A stretch of 64,000 bases of DNA from Olsenella sp. (lineage in GTDB: Bacteria; Actinomycetota; Coriobacteriia; Coriobacteriales; Atopobiaceae). Location: positions 62,001-126,000 of the forward strand of contig JALCMG010000003.1 of the NCBI GenBank assembly GCA_022648325.1, written 5' to 3'. Below are positions 1 to 8,172 of the stretch, one piece after another; the first letter of the stretch is position 1, and the number at the start of each line of letters is the position of its first letter. Both the position numbers and the translations under genes were made by a program. Below the pieces are notes generated by a model that worked only from the letters and a program-made list of their open reading frames with translations, was not told where the DNA came from and searched no databases.

Positions 1-2
1 TG

Positions 3-173
3 TTCGGGAGAGCAGGAGCGGCCGTGACCAATTTGGTCATGGCCAACTACGAGGAATCCGTGAGAAGCAAGGAACCGCGCAAAGGCGTCATAGCGGTCGA
101 TATGCTCTGCCATGCCGTGCACGAGCTGGATTACGCCACGAGGAGCCGGTTTGATAGGAGCATCTGGCGATGA
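3..173 (+). CDS. C-terminal end of an unidentified protein (partial)
   Basis: An open frame enters from the left edge of the window and ends at a TGA at 171-173, giving 56 residues (beginning FGRAGAAVTNLVMANYEES). Its composition and codon use are normal for the surrounding genes, and the other two plus frames are worse. I do not recognise the family. The following 266 bases up to the end of eutH contain no convincing gene. A short GC-rich hairpin (CTGCGGC / GCCGCAG, about 400-430) could serve the 3' end of eutH, but it lacks a T-run. Confidence 0.35.
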   Translation, partial: FGRAGAAVTNLVMANYEESVRSKEPRKGVIAVDMLCHAVHELDYATRSRFDRSIWR

Positions 174-439
174 CATGCCGGCGGGCCACCACGCGGATGC
201 GCTGATGGTCGACGTGCCGTCCGTTGAGGGGAACGTGAAGCGCTCAAGGGTGACCTCTGTGGACATGCTGTCCCTTCCTCTGTGGTGGCTGAGCAAATAT
301 TATTGTTTGCCGCCACGAGGGGCGGACTCAGATGTCCGTGGCCGCACGGTATGGGGCTGTGTGTGGGTGGGCGTGGTCGGCGAGCGGCAGGTGCCAACGC
401 TCTGCGGCTCGCCCTTCGCGTGCCGCAGGGCCGCGTTTC

Positions 440-1660
440 CTAGGCCCGAGACTGCCTTTCGAGGGCAAGGTCCTGAGCCTCGAGTTCCTCCGCCTTGCGA
501 ACGACCAGACGAGTTGCGAAGAAGATGGCGCAGACGCCTCCAGCAAGCTTGCCCAGAAGGACGGGCACGATGAGCGTGGGTTGGAAGTTGGCCGTGAACG
601 AGAGGTGGTCACCAAAGAGGAAGGCACAGCAGACGCTGAAGGAAATCACGATGACCTTGTCCCTGGCTTTGAGGTCCTTGACCATGGCGAGGGCGGCCAG
701 CACGTTTGCGGAGGCGGCGAGAAGTCCAGCCGTGGCATCGGGGCTCAGGCCAACCGCACGTCCAATCTTCGAGAGGGGCTTCGCGAGGTAGGTCTTGATG
801 AGCCATACCATGGGGAAGGCACCACAGAGCATCATGCCGATGGCACCTGAGACCTCCAGTGCGCGAAATCGGTCCTGCTCATTCGCAATGATGGGGTCAA
901 AGCCAAAGGCACCAAAGATGGTGGAGAAGAGCCCCGTGAAGTACTCGATGACCACCACAACAAAGACTACCTTGAGCACGCTGTCAAGCACGCGTCCAAA
1001 GACAATGAACCCGCGAATCATGGTGTCGGGCTTGGTGGCGAGGCCAACCGCCAACGCCACGCAGATAATGATGAGCGGCACAAGGTTGTGTGCAATCTGG
1101 GACCAGGTGAGGGCTAGCTGATACGTGGCTGCGGCATTTGTCGAGACCGCCTCGCGTATCACGGGATTTGCCAAGGCGATGATGGCACTGGCCACAAGGA
1201 CGCCAATGGGAATGGCGAGAAGTCCGCTCATGACACCCAGAGCAAGGTACTTCCGGTCCTTGACCTCGAGCATCTTGAGCGCCACGGGCACGGTGAAAAC
1301 AATGGTCGCACCAGCCATGTAGCCAGTCATCATTGCCATGATCCAGCTCTCTCGCGTCTGTGCGAGGGCGTCTGCCAGCTGATAGCCGCCCATGTCGACG
1401 GCGATGAAGGTTGTGGCCGCCATGGCCGGGTCGGCCCCTATGGCACCAAATAGGGGTCCAAATACCGTCGAGACAAAGGCAGTGAGGTAGGGCGCTGACG
1501 CCATGATGCCAGCAACCGGTAGGAAGATGGGTCCGATGGAGTCTATGCCTGCCACAAACTCCTTGCCCAGCTCACTCTCGGGGCGCGCGATTGATGCGAT
1601 GCATCCCGCAGCTGCGCAACCCATGATGATAAAGACGACGATTCTGCCAAATACTTCCAT
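440..1660 (-). CDS. eutH: EutH-type ethanolamine transporter
   Basis: A 406-residue polytopic membrane protein with about ten hydrophobic segments. It matches the EutH family through the early 'GPIFLPVAGIMASAPYLT' segment, the 'GADPAMAATTFIAVDMGGYQLA' region and the normal family length. EutH moves ethanolamine across the cytoplasmic membrane. The start at 1660 is preferred over an ATG nine codons upstream because AAGGGGA sits just before it. It lies about 90 bp downstream of a choline/ethanolamine kinase on the same strand, so uptake is probably coupled to phosphorylation. No ethanolamine ammonia-lyase or microcompartment genes are visible, so the substrate may feed phospholipid or surface decoration instead of catabolism. 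Confidence 0.85.
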   Translation of the reverse strand: MEVFGRIVVFIIMGCAAAGCIASIARPESELGKEFVAGIDSIGPIFLPVAGIMASAPYLTAFVSTVFGPLFGAIGADPAMAATTFIAVDMGGYQLADALAQTRESWIMAMMTGYMAGATIVFTVPVALKMLEVKDRKYLALGVMSGLLAIPIGVLVASAIIALANPVIREAVSTNAAATYQLALTWSQIAHNLVPLIIICVALAVGLATKPDTMIRGFIVFGRVLDSVLKVVFVVVVIEYFTGLFSTIFGAFGFDPIIANEQDRFRALEVSGAIGMMLCGAFPMVWLIKTYLAKPLSKIGRAVGLSPDATAGLLAASANVLAALAMVKDLKARDKVIVISFSVCCAFLFGDHLSFTANFQPTLIVPVLLGKLAGGVCAIFFATRLVVRKAEELEAQDLALERQSRA

Positions 1661-1750
1661 GCTTCCCCTTACGTCGTGAGAGTGCACGCTAGCCCCGCCG
1701 CCCCTTCGGGGCGCTGAGCGGGCCGTCTGCAGTCCTGCTTCTGTTTTCTC

Positions 1751-2668
1751 CTAGATTTCGTGAACAAGCTGTGCCGCGCGTCTGCCGTATTCGGAGGCGC
1801 AGCGGTGCCAGAGGTCCTGCCAGTCTCCCACCGGGTCTCCGCACTGGTCTTTGTAAAGCGCCCAGACAAACCAGTACCACGCGGCAAACGCAACGTAGGA
1901 AATGCAGTGGAAGAGCTCCTCGCCAGTGGGCTCCCGCTGGAGGTACTGCCGGAGCACGCCGAGTGACCCCTCGTAGCTGTAGTCGCTGCAGCAGATGAAG
2001 GTCCCCAGGTCACTTGCGTAGTCGGACATCCCCGCATACTCCCAGTCGATGAGCGAAATGTCCGTGCCTTTCACAAGGAAGTTGGGATCGTAGAAGTCGT
2101 TGTGGCAGAGCACCGGTGCTCCCGAGGTTGCGCGTACGCGCCCCTCAAGCCTATCGATGCGAGCGCGGATGCGTTCGAAGTCGTCGTAACGTGCCCTCTC
2201 CTCGTCGTTGAGTAGCTCGAGGATGCCCCGGGTGTTCTCAAAGACGTCAAAGCTCCACTTGGAAGTGACACCGCAGGAGTGGAGCTTTCGGGCCATCTCC
2301 ATGGCGTAGGCAACATGGGCGGGGTTGTGGTAGTCAAAGGGCACGCATCCCTCGACAAAATGCGAGATCTTCCAGCCTCGCTGGGGGTCCTCATAGATGA
2401 AGGTCCTATCAAGGCCAAGCTCTGCGGCTATGCCTTGAGCAAACGCCTCGCCCTCGCGGCTGATAATCTTCTCGGTTCCGGCCCCCGGCCTGCGATAGAC
2501 GTAGGGCTTACCCTTGGCAACAAAGCGGAACGAGTCGTTGGTGAGGCCCTCGTCGATAGGCGAGAACTCCGTGACATCCTGCGGAGCGCATCCAAGCGTA
2601 GAGCAGATGTTGCCAAGCGTTTCCGAGTCGATGGGATGGACGAAAGTCGAAGTGGTTGTCTGGGGCAT
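1751..2668 (-). CDS. Choline/ethanolamine kinase (LicA-like)
   Basis: A 305-residue cytoplasmic APH/ChoK-fold kinase. Visible motifs are the catalytic Brenner-type loop 'LCHNDFYDPNFLV' followed by 'ISLIDWEYAGMSDYASDLG', where the first Asp is the catalytic base and the second binds metal. The family phosphorylates choline or ethanolamine with ATP. Upstream (minus strand) is GGAG followed by ATG, and a candidate promoter lies at 2719-2747. Together with eutH downstream it forms a likely two-gene transport-and-phosphorylation operon. The exact amine cannot be decided from sequence; the EutH neighbour favours ethanolamine. Confidence 0.85.
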   Translation of the reverse strand: MPQTTTSTFVHPIDSETLGNICSTLGCAPQDVTEFSPIDEGLTNDSFRFVAKGKPYVYRRPGAGTEKIISREGEAFAQGIAAELGLDRTFIYEDPQRGWKISHFVEGCVPFDYHNPAHVAYAMEMARKLHSCGVTSKWSFDVFENTRGILELLNDEERARYDDFERIRARIDRLEGRVRATSGAPVLCHNDFYDPNFLVKGTDISLIDWEYAGMSDYASDLGTFICCSDYSYEGSLGVLRQYLQREPTGEELFHCISYVAFAAWYWFVWALYKDQCGDPVGDWQDLWHRCASEYGRRAAQLVHEI

Positions 2669-2714
2669 CTCCGTCTCCTCGTTCGCCTCTGAAGCGATTG
2701 TTTGGGCGATGTTC

Positions 2715-2737
2715 AGTACGTATAAAGATAGCGTAAT
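2715..2737. promoter_or_regulatory. Candidate TetR-family operator, copy 1
   Basis: On the minus strand the site reads ATTACGCTATC, a short A/T stretch, then ATACGTACT. It resembles the palindrome at 4603-4626 upstream of the TetR gene: both have ATTACGC(T)TATC followed by AATA/TATA and ACGTA. It sits on the -10 region of the kinase promoter, a repressing position. A second ATTACG half-site follows at 2749-2754. Confidence 0.4.
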
Positions 2738-2747
2738 AGCCGAACAA
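2719..2747 (-). promoter_or_regulatory. Candidate sigma-70 promoter for the kinase-eutH operon
   Basis: Read on the minus strand: -35 TTGTTC (2747-2742), a 17-bp spacer, and -10 TATACG (2724-2719), about 50 bp before the kinase start. The hexamers are only moderate matches, as is usual for a regulated promoter. It overlaps the palindrome at 2715-2737. Confidence 0.4.
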
Positions 2748-2800
2748 CATTACGAGAAGACAGGGCACCACGCGTTTGACAGACATCCAAGAGCGATGCT

Positions 2801-3442
2801 CTAGTGTCTCTTTCCGAATAACGCAGAGAGGAACTTCTCGCTTATCGACGCCCGGGGCGTCTCCCCCGTTCTTATCTGCGCTGCAGGTCCGCCGTGACAC
2901 CATACGGCAACCGCAACGAGAACAACGCCGGCGAGTGCGTGGGGCGTGTCCCCTGAGGCAAGAACGATTATGAGCCACGCAATGGGGATGGCCAGGGCCC
3001 CAAGGCAGAGGTAGCCCCCAAAGAGCACAATGAGAAGGCCCGCCACCGCCGCTATGCCCCCGGCGACTGGTGTCATGAGGATGATGCCTGCACAGGTCGT
3101 GGCAACGCCCTTGCCCCCGTGGAAGTGGTGCCAGGCTGGAAACACGTGTCCCAGCGTTGCCCCTATCGCCGCAGCTGTGCCCGAAACCTCTGCGGCACCA
3201 GGAAAGATGGCTTGTGCCAGCACAAACGCGAGAATCGTTTTGGCAATGTCACCTGCGAGCGTTATGGCTGCCCACGTAGTACCATAGGTTGCCCCAATGT
3301 TTGCCATGCCGGGGTTGCCCTGCCCAACGTCGAAGGCGCTCTTGCCACTCACGTGCTTGCTCACCAGCTCAGCCGTGAGGAAGGATCCGCAGACATAGCC
3401 AACGGCTAGAGAGCAAGCCACCACAGTCCCCATGTTCGGCAT
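2801..3442 (-). CDS. PlsY-like acyl-phosphate:glycerol-3-phosphate acyltransferase (divergent)
   Basis: A 213-residue membrane protein with about five transmembrane segments. The PlsY signature 'GHVFPAWHHFHGGKGVATT' and the 'GNPGMANIGATYG' loop place it in the PlsY family, which acylates glycerol-3-phosphate to lysophosphatidate. The motifs depart from classical PlsY: 'GQGNPGMAN' replaces GSGNxGATN, and the first motif lacks the usual Pro (GSFLTAEL). It may therefore be a paralogue with altered substrate. AGGAGG lies ten bases before ATG 3442; ATG 3433 and a TTG at 3451 are alternatives. It lies upstream of the ethanolamine kinase and eutH on the same strand, but a separate promoter seems to divide them. 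Confidence 0.75.
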   Translation of the reverse strand: MPNMGTVVACSLAVGYVCGSFLTAELVSKHVSGKSAFDVGQGNPGMANIGATYGTTWAAITLAGDIAKTILAFVLAQAIFPGAAEVSGTAAAIGATLGHVFPAWHHFHGGKGVATTCAGIILMTPVAGGIAAVAGLLIVLFGGYLCLGALAIPIAWLIIVLASGDTPHALAGVVLVAVAVWCHGGPAAQIRTGETPRASISEKFLSALFGKRH

Positions 3443-3569
3443 CAGGGTCAACCCTCCTCAGTTGCGTCACAAAGGTATCGATGAAGTGAAGAGACTCTTA
3501 AGGCTTCCGTCTTTAGGGTACCCTACTACGAGGCGTGTGCCTGGGAAAGCGATGGAAGGGGTGCGCCAC

Positions 3570-4226
3570 ATGTTCGACGGCGTCATCTTTGATATGGATG
3601 GCCTGATGGTTGACACCGAGCCAGTGTGGATGGAGTGCTGGGAGCCGGCGCTGGCTCATTTTGGCTATGATGTCCCGCCCGAGCTCGCTGATGCGGTGCG
3701 CGGCTCGGCAGGTGACACCGCTTCCCGCATCCTCCACAAGATGGTGAGCCCCCAACTCGACACCAAAGCGTTCTGGGATTACTTCTCCTCCCTTGCCGAG
3801 GAGATATTCTCTAAGGGCGTAAAGAAAAAGCCGGGTATAGACGAGCTTCTTGCGTACCTGGGGGACAAGAGCGTGCCCTGCGCTGTAGCATCGTCTTCCT
3901 CTAAGAAGGGCATAGAGCGCAACCTGCGTTTCATTGGCGCGCTTGACCGTTTTGACGCAATCGTCCCATCAAGCGAGGTTGCCCATGCCAAGCCGGCGCC
4001 CGACATCTTCCTCGAGGCTGCACGACGTCTTGGCACCAGCCCTTCCCGCACGATGGTGCTTGAGGACTCCTTCAACGGGGTGCGTGCGGGGGCTGCAGGT
4101 GGTTTCTTCACGGTATTGGTTCCCGATCTCGTATGTCCAGACGATGGGATTCGTTCTCTGGCCTCGCGCGTGTGTACGAGCCTGTTTGATGTGCGCGACC
4201 TTCTCTACCATGGAGAAGTTGGCTAG
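3570..4226 (+). CDS. HAD-superfamily phosphatase/phosphomutase (beta-phosphoglucomutase-like)
   Basis: A 218-residue HAD subfamily IA protein. Motif I is 'FDGVIFDMDGLMVDTEP' with the nucleophile Asp and acid/base Asp in DMDG. Motif II is the Ser in 'VASSSSKKG', motif III the Lys in 'HAKPAPDIF', and motif IV 'VLEDSFNGVRAG'. A C1 cap lies between residues 15 and 90. The family hydrolyses or mutates small phosphosugars; the substrate cannot be assigned here. ATG 3570 is chosen because GGAAGGGG precedes it by seven bases; a longer upstream frame has no ribosome site. It is divergent from the PlsY gene. Confidence 0.8.
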   Translation: MFDGVIFDMDGLMVDTEPVWMECWEPALAHFGYDVPPELADAVRGSAGDTASRILHKMVSPQLDTKAFWDYFSSLAEEIFSKGVKKKPGIDELLAYLGDKSVPCAVASSSSKKGIERNLRFIGALDRFDAIVPSSEVAHAKPAPDIFLEAARRLGTSPSRTMVLEDSFNGVRAGAAGGFFTVLVPDLVCPDDGIRSLASRVCTSLFDVRDLLYHGEVG

Positions 4227-4299
4227 CCCTAGGGGCTGGCTGCCCCGCCCTTCCATCGCCAATACCTGTCGTCTTTTCTTCTAGAGGGAGAGTTCTCTC

Positions 4300-4548
4300 A
4301 TGGCTGGCTTTCACTGCTCCGAGTGCATTTATGGCTCCTTTGCCATAAATGAGGAGACTGGGATGTACCAAGGATCTTGCAGCCGCGGCTTTACGCTTGC
4401 GGTCCCGCACGTGTATAAGGAACCCGAAATGTTCTTTGCGGCCAGCCCCGATGAGCTGGTGCCCGTCATTGATCCTTACGGGAACGAGTATCTCCGTCAA
4501 ACCAACGTGTGCAACCACTTCCTTCGTCCGCAGGACGTACGACCCTAA
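4300..4548 (+). CDS. Small cysteine-containing hypothetical protein
   Basis: 82 residues preceded by GAGGGAG. It holds four cysteines (6, 9, 27, 71), the first two as CSEC, so a zinc or iron-sulfur site is possible. It also has a central 'EPEMFFAASPDELVPVIDPYGNEYL'. No membrane segment or signal is seen. I do not recognise the family. It lies between the HAD gene and the TetR gene with its own ribosome site and may be co-transcribed with the HAD gene (73 bp gap). Confidence 0.55.
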   Translation: MAGFHCSECIYGSFAINEETGMYQGSCSRGFTLAVPHVYKEPEMFFAASPDELVPVIDPYGNEYLRQTNVCNHFLRPQDVRP

Positions 4549-4602
4549 GGCAGAGGAGTAAGTCAGGGAAAGTTTCTTGAATTTCTATCAAATACTTCAC
4601 TT

Positions 4603-4626
4603 ATTACGCTTATCGAATAACGTAAT
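4603..4626. promoter_or_regulatory. Candidate TetR autoregulatory operator, copy 2
   Basis: A 24-bp palindrome, ATTACG-N12-CGTAAT with an internal TTATCG/AATAA match. It lies about 95 bp before the TetR start, and a CATAAT -10-like hexamer follows at 4632-4637. It closely resembles 2715-2737. TetR regulators usually bind such palindromes in their own promoter. Confidence 0.45.
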
Positions 4627-4719
4627 GTGTTCATAATGAGCTGCAGGTACGAGCTAGTGCAGCAGGGGTATACGCAGTGTCTAGCCACATGCTCAAGAGG
4701 GAGAAAAGGCGGTAGCCAG

Positions 4720-5328
4720 ATGTCGAGAAAGGCTCAGACCGACAGCGGCGAGACAAAGAGGGGTCTCGTTGTGTCTGCCACGGAGGAGTTTGCTGAGTAC
4801 GGGTACGAGGGAGCCTCCCTACGTCAGATTTGCTCAAAGGCTGGCGTGACAACCGGTGCTCTCTACTTCTTTTTTGATAGCAAGGAAGATCTGTTCAAGA
4901 GCGTTATCTCGCCTTTGATGAGTGAGTTTCCAACCATTCTTGCCACCTGGATTGAGCGTGACCTCTCCGTAATATGCGACGGAAAGGGCGAGCCCACGAA
5001 CGTTGAGCAGCTGCCTGATGGCCTGGCTCAGCTTCTTGAACAGTATCCTCTGGTCCCTAAAATTGTCATGAGCAATCGCGATAACCCTGTGGTGAAGGGG
5101 TATCTGGATGCAAAGGTAGACGAGATTGCTGCCAGTATTGCAAGTCGTGCTGAGCGCAAGGGCGGTCATGCCTCAGACGGCTTCTCTCCGCGTCTTCTTG
5201 CTACTATGTGTGCGGATGCATTCATCGAGGTTCTCGCAAACGATGATGACCTAGACGTTATCGCACGTCACCTTTCCGAGGTGTCAACGTTTGTTCGTGG
5301 TGGCATGGAGGCCACGCTCAAGAAGTAA
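4720..5328 (+). CDS. TetR/AcrR-family transcriptional regulator
   Basis: 202 residues with an N-terminal TetR helix-turn-helix (about residues 15-60), including 'YGYEGASLRQICSKAGVTTG' and 'LYFFFDSKEDLFKSVI'. The C-terminal ligand domain is unassigned. ATG 4720 is taken because AGGCGG precedes it and the domain starts right after; an upstream ATG at 4627 would overlap the operator. The antiporter gene follows after 36 bp, so the two are probably co-transcribed and autorepressed through 4603-4626. A similar site upstream of the kinase-eutH operon suggests a second target. Confidence 0.8.
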   Translation: MSRKAQTDSGETKRGLVVSATEEFAEYGYEGASLRQICSKAGVTTGALYFFFDSKEDLFKSVISPLMSEFPTILATWIERDLSVICDGKGEPTNVEQLPDGLAQLLEQYPLVPKIVMSNRDNPVVKGYLDAKVDEIAASIASRAERKGGHASDGFSPRLLATMCADAFIEVLANDDDLDVIARHLSEVSTFVRGGMEATLKK

Positions 5329-5364
5329 GTCGAGAAGCACAACAAGGCGGGAGGAGGCTGCGCG

Positions 5365-6765
5365 GTGGTAAGTCAGCTGCTCTCGCTCTCGGTAACCATG
5401 TTCGTAGCGGCGCTTGCCCCCTTTGTGGCAAGCCTCGTTCCGGGCAGGGTCATCCCTGAGGTCGTCTTTCTCGTGTTTGCCGGAGCGCTTCTTGGGCCTT
5501 ATGGAGCGGATGCCATTCGTACGACCGGAGGGGCGCTGTCGCTTGTCTCGGAGCTTGGGATGGCCTTCCTCTTCCTGATGGCTGGCTACGAGATAAAGCC
5601 GTCCGAGCTCGTTGGCCAGATGGGCAAGCATGCCTCGATTTGCTGGGGGCTCTCTCTTGTTGCCGCAATTGCGCTTGTGAGCCTCACGAGGTTCAGCCGT
5701 TTTACCGGCATGGCTGGGCTTGCCTTTGCGATTATGCTCACCACCACGGCGTACGGCACCCTTGCGCCCATCATGCGTGCTCGTGACCTTACGAACACGC
5801 CGGTGGGACGCGCCGTTACTGCCTATGGCGCAACGGGAGAGGTGCTGCCGGTCATCGCGGTTGCGCTTCTTCTCTCGACGAGGTCGCTGCTTGTCACGGC
5901 GCTTGTTCTCGTAGTCTTTCTCCTGGTGTGTGTGCGCATTGCGCATCTTTCCGCGTCCACCGCGCGACTCGGAGCGCGCTTCCGTGACTTCGTGCGTTCG
6001 AGCAGTGGGTCGAGCACCCAGACACCGCTCCGCCTTGTTGTGCTTCTCCTGGTATTCCTTCTCTTTCTTGCCAAGGTATTTGGTTTCGACTCGGTTCTCG
6101 GTGCCTTTGCCGCCGGTTTTGTGTTGCGCGTTTTCTTTCCGGATGGTAGCGAAGACCTGGAGATGCGTCTCGAGGCCATCGGCAACGGTTTTCTCATTCC
6201 CGCGTTCTTTGTGATCTCTGGGGCGGGCATCGACCTTTCTGCCGCCTTTGCCGATCCCGGGCTGCTCTTCCTCTTTATTGGCTTGCTAGTTGCCGTGCGC
6301 GGGGTATCGGTTGCAATATCGCTTCGCGTGAACCCCGAGACGCGTACGATGGAGCCGCAGGAGCGCTTTGTGACTACGGCATACTGCGTGATGGCCTTGC
6401 CGCTCGTTGTCGCAATTACCCAGATCGTGGTGGATGCTGGGGCTATGACCAGCCAAGACGCGTCGGTTCTTGTGACGGCCGGCGCTGTGACGGTACTCGT
6501 TGTGCCCGTCCTTACCTCACTTGTGCGTGTGGCTGTGCCAGCACATCCCGTGCATGCCCTGAGTAGCATCGTCTCTGGTGAGGAGAGCGCGAACGAGGCC
6601 TTAGAACGGCAACGTCGTGCTGTGCAGAACTCGCGTAGACGCTTCGAGGCAGCTCGTGCCCGCCGTAGGCGCGAACTTGGGCGGACCCTCTCGTCAGCCG
6701 AGTTCATTGCGCAGCGCGGGGGAGACGAACCTTCTGATGAATCCTCCAGACGCGATGCACACTGA
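5365..6765 (+). CDS. Monovalent cation:proton antiporter (CPA2, KefB/NapA-like)
   Basis: 466 residues with about twelve transmembrane segments up to residue ~390, typical of the CPA2 sodium/proton exchanger fold. It has no TrkA-N domain. The last ~70 residues form a soluble tail very rich in Arg (ERQRRAVQNSRRRFEAARAR) that could bind nucleic acid, lipid or a regulator. The GTG at 5365 is supported by GGGAGGAGG seven bases upstream. It sits in an operon with the TetR gene, suggesting induction by ion, pH or a small toxic molecule. The transported ion cannot be told from sequence. Confidence 0.75.
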   Translation: MVSQLLSLSVTMFVAALAPFVASLVPGRVIPEVVFLVFAGALLGPYGADAIRTTGGALSLVSELGMAFLFLMAGYEIKPSELVGQMGKHASICWGLSLVAAIALVSLTRFSRFTGMAGLAFAIMLTTTAYGTLAPIMRARDLTNTPVGRAVTAYGATGEVLPVIAVALLLSTRSLLVTALVLVVFLLVCVRIAHLSASTARLGARFRDFVRSSSGSSTQTPLRLVVLLLVFLLFLAKVFGFDSVLGAFAAGFVLRVFFPDGSEDLEMRLEAIGNGFLIPAFFVISGAGIDLSAAFADPGLLFLFIGLLVAVRGVSVAISLRVNPETRTMEPQERFVTTAYCVMALPLVVAITQIVVDAGAMTSQDASVLVTAGAVTVLVVPVLTSLVRVAVPAHPVHALSSIVSGEESANEALERQRRAVQNSRRRFEAARARRRRELGRTLSSAEFIAQRGGDEPSDESSRRDAH

Positions 6766-6887
6766 TTGTCTCAGCTAGCTTTTGTAATTAAATATGTCAG
6801 ATTTTTGCAGTGCCTGCCGCTGGGGCCCGACAGGCGCGCCAATCGTATGATGGAAGCACGGACGTGACCTTGGGAAGGGTGGCCCAT

Positions 6888-7871
6888 ATGACAGACGCAG
6901 CAAAGACCTCGGCACAGGACCTCATCTTCCTCGCTCCTATCTTTCACGGGAAGATTTGGGGTGGACGTGAGCTGGAAAAGCGCTTTGGCTACAACATTCC
7001 GGGTGGCCCCATCGGTGAGTGCTGGGGCATCTCGGCACATCCCAATGGCGACTGCGTTGTCGATGGGGGAGAGTTCGACGGACAGCATCTCTCCGAGCTC
7101 TGGGCTAACCACCACGAGCTCTTTGCCGGTGCCGATGGCGATAGGTTCCCGCTGCTCATCAAGATCCTCGACGCTCGTGAGAACCTCTCTGTGCAGGTAC
7201 ACCCCGATGACGCCTACGCCGCCGAGCACGAGAATGGCTCGCTCGGGAAGCGCGAGTGCTGGTACGTTATCGATTGCGATTCCGGAACCCGCATCATCGT
7301 GGGACAGCGAGCCAAGAGCCGCGAGGAGCTGGCGGCGATGATTTCCGAGGGCCGTTGGGATGACATGCTCAACTACGTGCCCATTCACCCCGGTGACTTC
7401 TTCCGCATCGAGCCGGGCACCATGCACGCCATCATGGGCGGCACGCTCATTCTGGAGACTCAGCAGTCCTCCGACGTCACCTATCGCGTGTACGACTACG
7501 ACCGCGTCCAGCCCGATGGCACGAAGCGTCCGCTCCATGTGCAGCAGTCGCTCGACGTCGTCGACTACGACCAGGTTCCGCCCACGTCTGGCAAGGTAAC
7601 CGCTCCCGAAAAGGATGGCGTGACCGAGCTCATGGCATGCCCCAACTTTGACGTCGAGCGCGTGCGCGTCTCTGGCGAGAAGGTCCTCTCTCAGCCCTGG
7701 CCGTTCCTGTGCCTCTCGGTTATTGATGGCTCTGGCACGGTTTGCGATGGTGCCGGTGTAGAGCACACCGTGACCGCTGGCAACCACTTCCTGGCTCCCT
7801 CCGGTTCTGGCGATGTTCGCCTGACGGGCGAGATGACGCTCATCACCTCTCACCTGCCCGAGCGCGCGTAG
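6888..7871 (+). CDS. manA: Mannose-6-phosphate isomerase, class I
   Basis: 327 residues of the cupin type I phosphomannose isomerase family, interconverting mannose-6-P and fructose-6-P. Metal-site motifs are 'VQVHPDDAYAAEHE', with the Gln/His pair, and 'EPGTMHAIMGG' further on. The length matches the short Gram-positive ManA form. GGGAAGGG precedes ATG 6888; the longer upstream frame has no ribosome site. It stands alone between the antiporter and the mscL gene, and would feed mannose-type PTS products into glycolysis. Confidence 0.88.
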   Translation: MTDAAKTSAQDLIFLAPIFHGKIWGGRELEKRFGYNIPGGPIGECWGISAHPNGDCVVDGGEFDGQHLSELWANHHELFAGADGDRFPLLIKILDARENLSVQVHPDDAYAAEHENGSLGKRECWYVIDCDSGTRIIVGQRAKSREELAAMISEGRWDDMLNYVPIHPGDFFRIEPGTMHAIMGGTLILETQQSSDVTYRVYDYDRVQPDGTKRPLHVQQSLDVVDYDQVPPTSGKVTAPEKDGVTELMACPNFDVERVRVSGEKVLSQPWPFLCLSVIDGSGTVCDGAGVEHTVTAGNHFLAPSGSGDVRLTGEMTLITSHLPERA

Positions 7872-8001
7872 TTCCAAGGCTCTGTTGTGGGGCCGGTCCA
7901 CGGATGCCGTGAGCCGGCTCTTCTGGCTCTTCTTTCTTTGCTGCGATGTCAACTCCACTCCATCGCAGGCAGCCCCCTCCCCGTTTGGGGTGCAGCTCCG
8001 G

Positions 8002-8074
8002 GGCTGTTGAGACATTTTCGGACGAAATTCTTTCTTTGGGACACTGTTATGTGTCCCAAAACGTCTCAACAGCC
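8002..8074. repeat. Nested inverted repeat in the manA-mscL gap
   Basis: Outer arms GGCTGTTGAGAC (8002-8013) and GTCTCAACAGCC (8063-8074) are perfect complements. Inside lies a second perfect hairpin, TTTGGGACAC (8035-8044) and GTGTCCCAAA (8051-8060), with a six-base loop. It fills the gap between two convergent genes and may be a bidirectional terminator or a small repetitive element. The rest of 7872-8172 shows no gene. Confidence 0.6.
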
Positions 8075-8172
8075 ACGGCCGAGAAAGCCAAAGTGTCCAT
8101 GCGGCCCAAAAAACGGCGCCCAAAGGCCTCAGCCCTCGGGCACCGCATGCTGCCTCGTGGATGCGTTTGTCG

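Noticed and set aside
174..439. Several open frames on both strands before eutH
   Set aside because: None has a ribosome site, domain pattern or consistent codon use; the stretch appears intergenic.
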